Part shown: positions 60,264 through 63,804 of the stretch, one piece after another
Layout: every line of letters starts with the position of its first letter
How positions within the stretch are numbered: the stretch's first letter is position 1
Assembly: GCA_023381895.1 (NCBI GenBank)
Contig: JAMCTA010000056.1
Span: 1-63,804 of the forward strand
Length of the DNA: 63,804 bases
Direction of reading: 5' to 3'
Source of the DNA: Chloroflexota bacterium
GTDB taxonomy: Bacteria; Chloroflexota; UBA4733
Position numbers and translations under genes: made by a program
Notes under the pieces: generated by a model
Told to the model about the DNA's origin: nothing
The model's input: the letters and a program-made list of their open reading frames with translations, nothing else
The model's database searches: none

Positions 60264-61787
60264 ATGCTTACACACGAGATGGGACCATCGTTGTTGAGTA
60301 CACCGAGCAAATCACTGACGCCTGACAGTGCTGCTCCCGACTTCCGGGCCTTGGGCAAAATCGTACGCAATACGGCGCTAAGAAGCGACGAGCTACGGCG
60401 GCTGGCTCAGATCTTCACGATGGAAGGGCATCAGCTGTATCTCGTTGGAGGCACCATCCGCGACATGCTCCGGGGCATCCCCACCGAAGAGCTTCTGACA
60501 AAGGACATCGACCTGGCTACCGACGCCGATCCAGACCGCGTTGCACTCATCCTTCGACGAACAGGGTGGCCCGTATTCGAGGTAGGGAAGCGCTATGGCA
60601 CCGTTGGTACACAGGCCAGTCCGACGACGTTCGAGATCACAACTTTCCGAAGCGATGTCTATCGCACGGGGAATCGGCATCCAGAGGTCACTTTCAGTAA
60701 CTCCATCGAGGAAGACATAGCGCGCCGCGACTTCACCATTAACTCGATGGCCGTCAGTCTTATCGGAGGGCCACTTCTTGACCCTACTGGAGGGTTGGAG
60801 GACCTCCGTCATCGCGTCATCCGCGTCACGGGTTTACCAGCCGAACGATTTCGTGACGACCCGTTGCGACTCATGCGCGCCGCACGGTTCGCCGCTCAAC
60901 TCGGCTTCGAGATCGCACTGGGCACGAAGCAAGCTATCCGCAGAGCTGCCGCCCAGCTCAAGACCATCTCGCGAGAGCGAATGCGCGATGAGCTGATCAA
61001 GATTCTGATCTCGCCGAATCCCGGATACGGTCTACAACTCCTCGTCAACCTGCACCTCATGCAGATCGTTGCCCCACCAGTCGATATGCTCAAGGACTAC
61101 CAGGACGAAACAAAACAAGGGTTCAAGAATCTGCTCATCCATACGCTGCGAGTAGTCCAAGGAACACCACCGAAGCTCGTAGTTCGCCTCGCAGCTCTAC
61201 TTCACGACGTGGGCAAGCCACAAACCTTCAGCAACACCAATGGGCAGGTGCATTTCTTCGATCATGAGCGCGTCGGTGCTAATATTGCACGCCAGCTTCT
61301 CGCGTCATTGCGCTTCGATGCTGTGACCATACGTGAAACGGTGTACCTCGTCGAGCTGCATATGCGCCCCGCAGCAGATACTGACACGTGGACTGACAGC
61401 GCTATCCGCCGCTTTGTCCGGGAAGTTGGCGAGGAGCGCCTGCAAGACCTCTTCGCACTGGCGCGGGCAGATATCACGAGCCAGAACCCTCACCGCGTCG
61501 CTGGTCATCTCAGTCGCCTGCAACGGCTCATCGAGCGCTGCGAGCGTGCCATAGCGGAGATGCACACAGCACATCCTGAGAGCCCCCTGGATGGCTCGCT
61601 GATCATGCAACTCACCGGGCTGACGCCCGGACCAATCATCGGTGAGATCAAAGCATACTTGCTCAATGAGGTGCTCGATGGACGACTTGCTCCAGATGAT
61701 TGCGAACTAGCCACGCAGCTCATGTGGTCATTCTTGACACAACGCGGCGCCGCAACACCTACGAAGGTGACTGATGCAGGCGACTAG
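60264..61787 (+). CDS. cca: CCA tRNA nucleotidyltransferase with HD domain
   Basis: The 507-residue enzyme adds CCA to tRNA 3' ends. Visible parts: nucleotidyltransferase motif YLVGGTIRD with the metal Asp pair DIDLATDADP, RRDFTINSMAV and GGLEDLRHRVIR in the class II head, and an HD phosphohydrolase domain with LLHDVGKPQ and FDHERVG. A long C-terminal helical body follows. The tRNAs at 47107 and 47209 lack CCA and would rely on it. ATG 60264 and 60279 are both possible starts. It ends 29 bp into a zinc-ribbon gene on the other strand. Confidence 0.93.
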   Translation: MLTHEMGPSLLSTPSKSLTPDSAAPDFRALGKIVRNTALRSDELRRLAQIFTMEGHQLYLVGGTIRDMLRGIPTEELLTKDIDLATDADPDRVALILRRTGWPVFEVGKRYGTVGTQASPTTFEITTFRSDVYRTGNRHPEVTFSNSIEEDIARRDFTINSMAVSLIGGPLLDPTGGLEDLRHRVIRVTGLPAERFRDDPLRLMRAARFAAQLGFEIALGTKQAIRRAAAQLKTISRERMRDELIKILISPNPGYGLQLLVNLHLMQIVAPPVDMLKDYQDETKQGFKNLLIHTLRVVQGTPPKLVVRLAALLHDVGKPQTFSNTNGQVHFFDHERVGANIARQLLASLRFDAVTIRETVYLVELHMRPAADTDTWTDSAIRRFVREVGEERLQDLFALARADITSQNPHRVAGHLSRLQRLIERCERAIAEMHTAHPESPLDGSLIMQLTGLTPGPIIGEIKAYLLNEVLDGRLAPDDCELATQLMWSFLTQRGAATPTKVTDAGD

Positions 61788-61974
61788 CCTCGCTCGCCAC
61801 ATCATCTGGAGCCTCCAGGAATCCACAGCGCGGGCAGTAGAACTGCACCTTGTCCTCATTCAGCCTTCGTGCTTGGAGGGTCTCCTCACAGTAAGGGCAG
61901 GATACGATCCGAGCCGCTGCTCGTTCCAGCAGGGTATCGACCGCAGGATTCCGGTGGGACGAGTCATCGTGCAT
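61759..61974 (-). CDS. Small zinc-ribbon protein overlapping cca
   Basis: Seventy-one residues from ATG 61974, after GGAGG. The centre has paired cysteines, SCPYCEETLQARRLNEDKVQ followed by FYCPRCGFLE, a zinc-ribbon typical of small nucleic-acid or regulatory proteins. It overlaps the end of cca by 29 bp on the opposite strand. The function is unknown. Coding character is supported by the intact Cys arrangement. Confidence 0.7.
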   Translation of the reverse strand: MHDDSSHRNPAVDTLLERAAARIVSCPYCEETLQARRLNEDKVQFYCPRCGFLEAPDDVASEASRLHQSPS

Positions 61975-62062
61975 AGCTCAGATCGCCTCCTTGCTGACCC
62001 TCTCGTCGCTCATTCGAGTGTCACACCTGTCATCACGCTGCGCAATCCGATCGAGAAGAACT

Positions 62063-62805
62063 GTGACGACACTCGCTGAAGTGGGTTCCTGGTCACCACG
62101 ACTCGCCGAAATGGTCAACCGCTATGCTGGTCGGCCGCACTTTTCGTCGAGCACTTCGAGCTGCGGCGGTTGCGCGAGCACCTCTTTTCGCGCTGTTACC
62201 TCACACCTCAGGACTTGGCCCTCTTTGATGCCCTCCTTCCTGACGATCGCGATGCCATCTGTCGCGAACTGGATCGTCTCCTCCGAGAACGGGTGCGCCA
62301 CTTTCAAGAGCAGCAAGAAGCTCGCCGCCGTGCTCAAGCTTCTGTCGCCGATCTTCGCCAGCGCCTTGTACGTCCAGAACAGTGTCAGTCGCTCCTGGAG
62401 CTGGGACTCTGGGCCGCCGCCGTTCTCAGCAACTCAGCACTCGCCGAGAGTCTCATTGCGCAGTATTGCGACCTCCGGACGGAAGAAGGTGTGCGTCAAT
62501 TCGCCCGAGATCCTGAGCTGGCAATGTTCGCTTTCCGCCAGGCCGTGCTGCGCTTGGGCGCGGAACGAGAGCCTTCCAAGCACCGTCACCCGCCCCATCG
62601 AGCAAGTAGTCCTTCTGAGATGTGGGCATTCGGTGTGCTCGGTATCTCACCTGGTGCTGGCGCCCAGGAAGTGGCTCGTCAGTTCCGCCTCCTCGCAAAG
62701 CAACATCACCCTGATCGAGGCGGAGATGAGGAGCGCATGCAAGAGATCAATGAAGCCTATGCCGTGATCCGCCGGCAACTGGCGAAGCACAGAATCCAGG
62801 GTTGA
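62063..62805 (+). CDS. DnaJ-domain protein, probable frameshift
   Basis: The C-terminal 70 residues form a J-domain: FGVLGISPGAGAQEVARQF, the HPD motif in QHHPDRGGDEERMQE, and INEAYAVIRRQL. The upstream part is helical (residues LREHLFSRCYLTPQDLALF). The reading frame from the J-domain runs back only to about 62050. Another frame, from GTG 62063, carries a convincing start (TTLAEVGSWSPRLAEMVNRY). Joining them at the T-run near 62,140 would yield one protein, so a 1-bp deletion or sequencing error is likely. If the frames are not joined, TTG 62170 is the start of a shorter product. Confidence 0.6.
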
Positions 62806-62916
62806 CGGGAATAGAGGCCAGTGTTGCCACCAACGAGCAGGGTGCAAGTTCGTCGGTATAGTGATGCGCGGACCATGATCGCCGGGGGCAACGTTAGAGG
62901 GAGGGGTAGTTTGAGG

Positions 62917-63804
62917 ATGATGGCCGAGGCCAGCGGCGCTGACAGCTTGTTCGACAAGATCGTGTCGCTCTGCAAACGCCGTGGATTCGTGTATCCAAGC
63001 AGTGAAATCTATGGCGGCTTGGCCAGCTGCTGGGACTATGGCCCGCTGGGTGTGCAGCTCAAGAACAACGTGAAGCAGGTCTGGTGGCGCACTATGACCC
63101 AGACCCGCGACGATGTCGTTGGGTTGGATGCAGCAATCTTGATGCACCCCACAGTGTGGCACGCCTCCGGCCACGTGGAGAACTTCACCGACCCACTAGT
63201 CGACTGCCGTAACTGCAAACAACGCTTCCGCCTCGATCAGATCCCCGGAACCGAAGACCTTGAGCCGGGCGAACAGCCCTCCGAGCATCTTCTTCGCTCT
63301 CTCGCGTGCCCCAACTGCGGAGAAAGAGCTCTCACCAATCCACGTCAGTTCAACCTGATGTTCAAGACGTTCATGGGTCCTGTGGAGGAAGATGCTGCGA
63401 TTGTCTATCTCCGGCCGGAAACCTGCCAGGGCATCTACGTCAACTTTGAAAACGTTCGCTCTTCGATGCGGCGCAAACTGCCCTTCGGTATCGCGCAGAT
63501 CGGCAAGGCGTTCCGTAATGAGATCACTCCAGGAAACTTCATCTTCCGCACCCGCGAGTTCGAGCAAATGGAGCAGCAATACTTCTGCAAGCCAGCGGAA
63601 GCCGGGAGTTGGTTCGAGTACTGGCGACGCGAGCGCATGCAGTACTACATCAAGCTCGGAGTAGATCACTCCAAGCTTCGCTACCGCGCACACGGCAAGC
63701 ATGAGCTTGCTCACTACGCCGCCGCAGCGGAAGACATCGAATACCAATTCTCTTTTGGCTGGAAAGAGTTCGAAGGCGTCCACAATCGGACTGACTACGA
63801 TCTA
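62917..63804 (+). CDS. glyQS: Glycyl-tRNA synthetase, 3' end outside window
   Basis: The gene runs off the right edge after 296 codons. It is the dimeric class II Gly[36 protein letters not shown], and the zinc-containing insert CRNCKQRF...CPNCGERAL are diagnostic. It continues with [15 protein letters not shown] and [18 protein letters not shown] 62917 follows AGGGAGGGG with 10-nt spacing. It charges tRNA-Gly with glycine. Confidence 0.96.
   Translation, partial: MMAEASGADSLFDKIVSLCKRRGFVYPSSEIYGGLASCWDYGPLGVQLKNNVKQVWWRTMTQTRDDVVGLDAAILMHPTVWHASGHVENFTDPLVDCRNCKQRFRLDQIPGTEDLEPGEQPSEHLLRSLACPNCGERALTNPRQFNLMFKTFMGPVEEDAAIVYLRPETCQGIYVNFENVRSSMRRKLPFGIAQIGKAFRNEITPGNFIFRTREFEQMEQQYFCKPAEAGSWFEYWRRERMQYYIKLGVDHSKLRYRAHGKHELAHYAAAAEDIEYQFSFGWKEFEGVHNRTDYDL

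Overview
The window looks like a chromosomal segment of a bacterium, plausibly a member of the Chloroflexota (Thermomicrobia-like). That placement is an inference from the gene repertoire: a PdxST pair, an R3H-domain ATPase coupled to thymidylate kinase, a CBS-containing manganese pyrophosphatase, a CAP-domain exoprotein, an Rv2578c-type radical SAM protein and a bacterial histone-deacetylase homologue. Core genes use GTG and TTG starts often and sit near 55-60% GC in the rows I counted.

Positions 1 to about 12,500 form an accessory island of higher GC (many 60-base rows near 65-75%). Its centre is a five-gene, translationally coupled operon: an SNF2-like helicase with a C-terminal DUF3883-type domain, a DUF1156-type adenine DNA methyltransferase, a MNT nucleotidyltransferase, a HEPN ribonuclease and a DUF499-type ATPase. 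It resembles DISARM-related phage defence, but an entire MNT-HEPN toxin-antitoxin pair lies inside the operon. An unrecognised gene diverges from it and runs off the left edge. After the operon come a RHH-PIN toxin-antitoxin pair, an IS982-family element whose transposase has an internal amber stop, and a wrecked BrnT-type toxin-antitoxin pair that the IS has split.

Positions 13,000-31,200 carry housekeeping and catabolic genes: ThuA-like protein, 2-hydroxyacid dehydrogenase, coaE, SIMPL protein, an unknown gene coupled to smpB, acetamidase/formamidase, iron alcohol dehydrogenase, M24 peptidase, glycosylasparaginase, tmk with an R3H ATPase, tandem GNAT protein, pdxT and a broken pdxS, manganese pyrophosphatase, dienelactone hydrolase, and a radical SAM protein under an apparent LexA box. 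In pdxS an internal segment is missing and a 26-bp inverted copy of the nearby GNAT gene lies at the junction.

Positions 31,200-47,300 hold a gene-poor AT-rich stretch, a decayed S9 peptidase, a propeller lactonase, a MarR-regulated pair of ABC half-exporters with a membrane fusion protein, folC, and an exopolysaccharide regulatory trio (Wzz-like, BY-kinase-like with a degenerate P-loop, PHP phosphatase). Two tRNA-Ser genes follow under one promoter.

Positions 47,300-63,804 return to core functions: CAP-domain exoprotein, GtrA-like protein, an RGG-rich protein, aroQ, a polyprenyl synthetase with no normal start codon, an orphan response regulator, an FmdB zinc ribbon, secA, an HDAC-like deacetylase, a bifunctional-nuclease homologue, a NYN-domain protein, cca, a DnaJ-domain protein with an apparent frameshift, and the start of glyQS. 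The cca product would be needed by the two tRNAs, neither of which encodes CCA.
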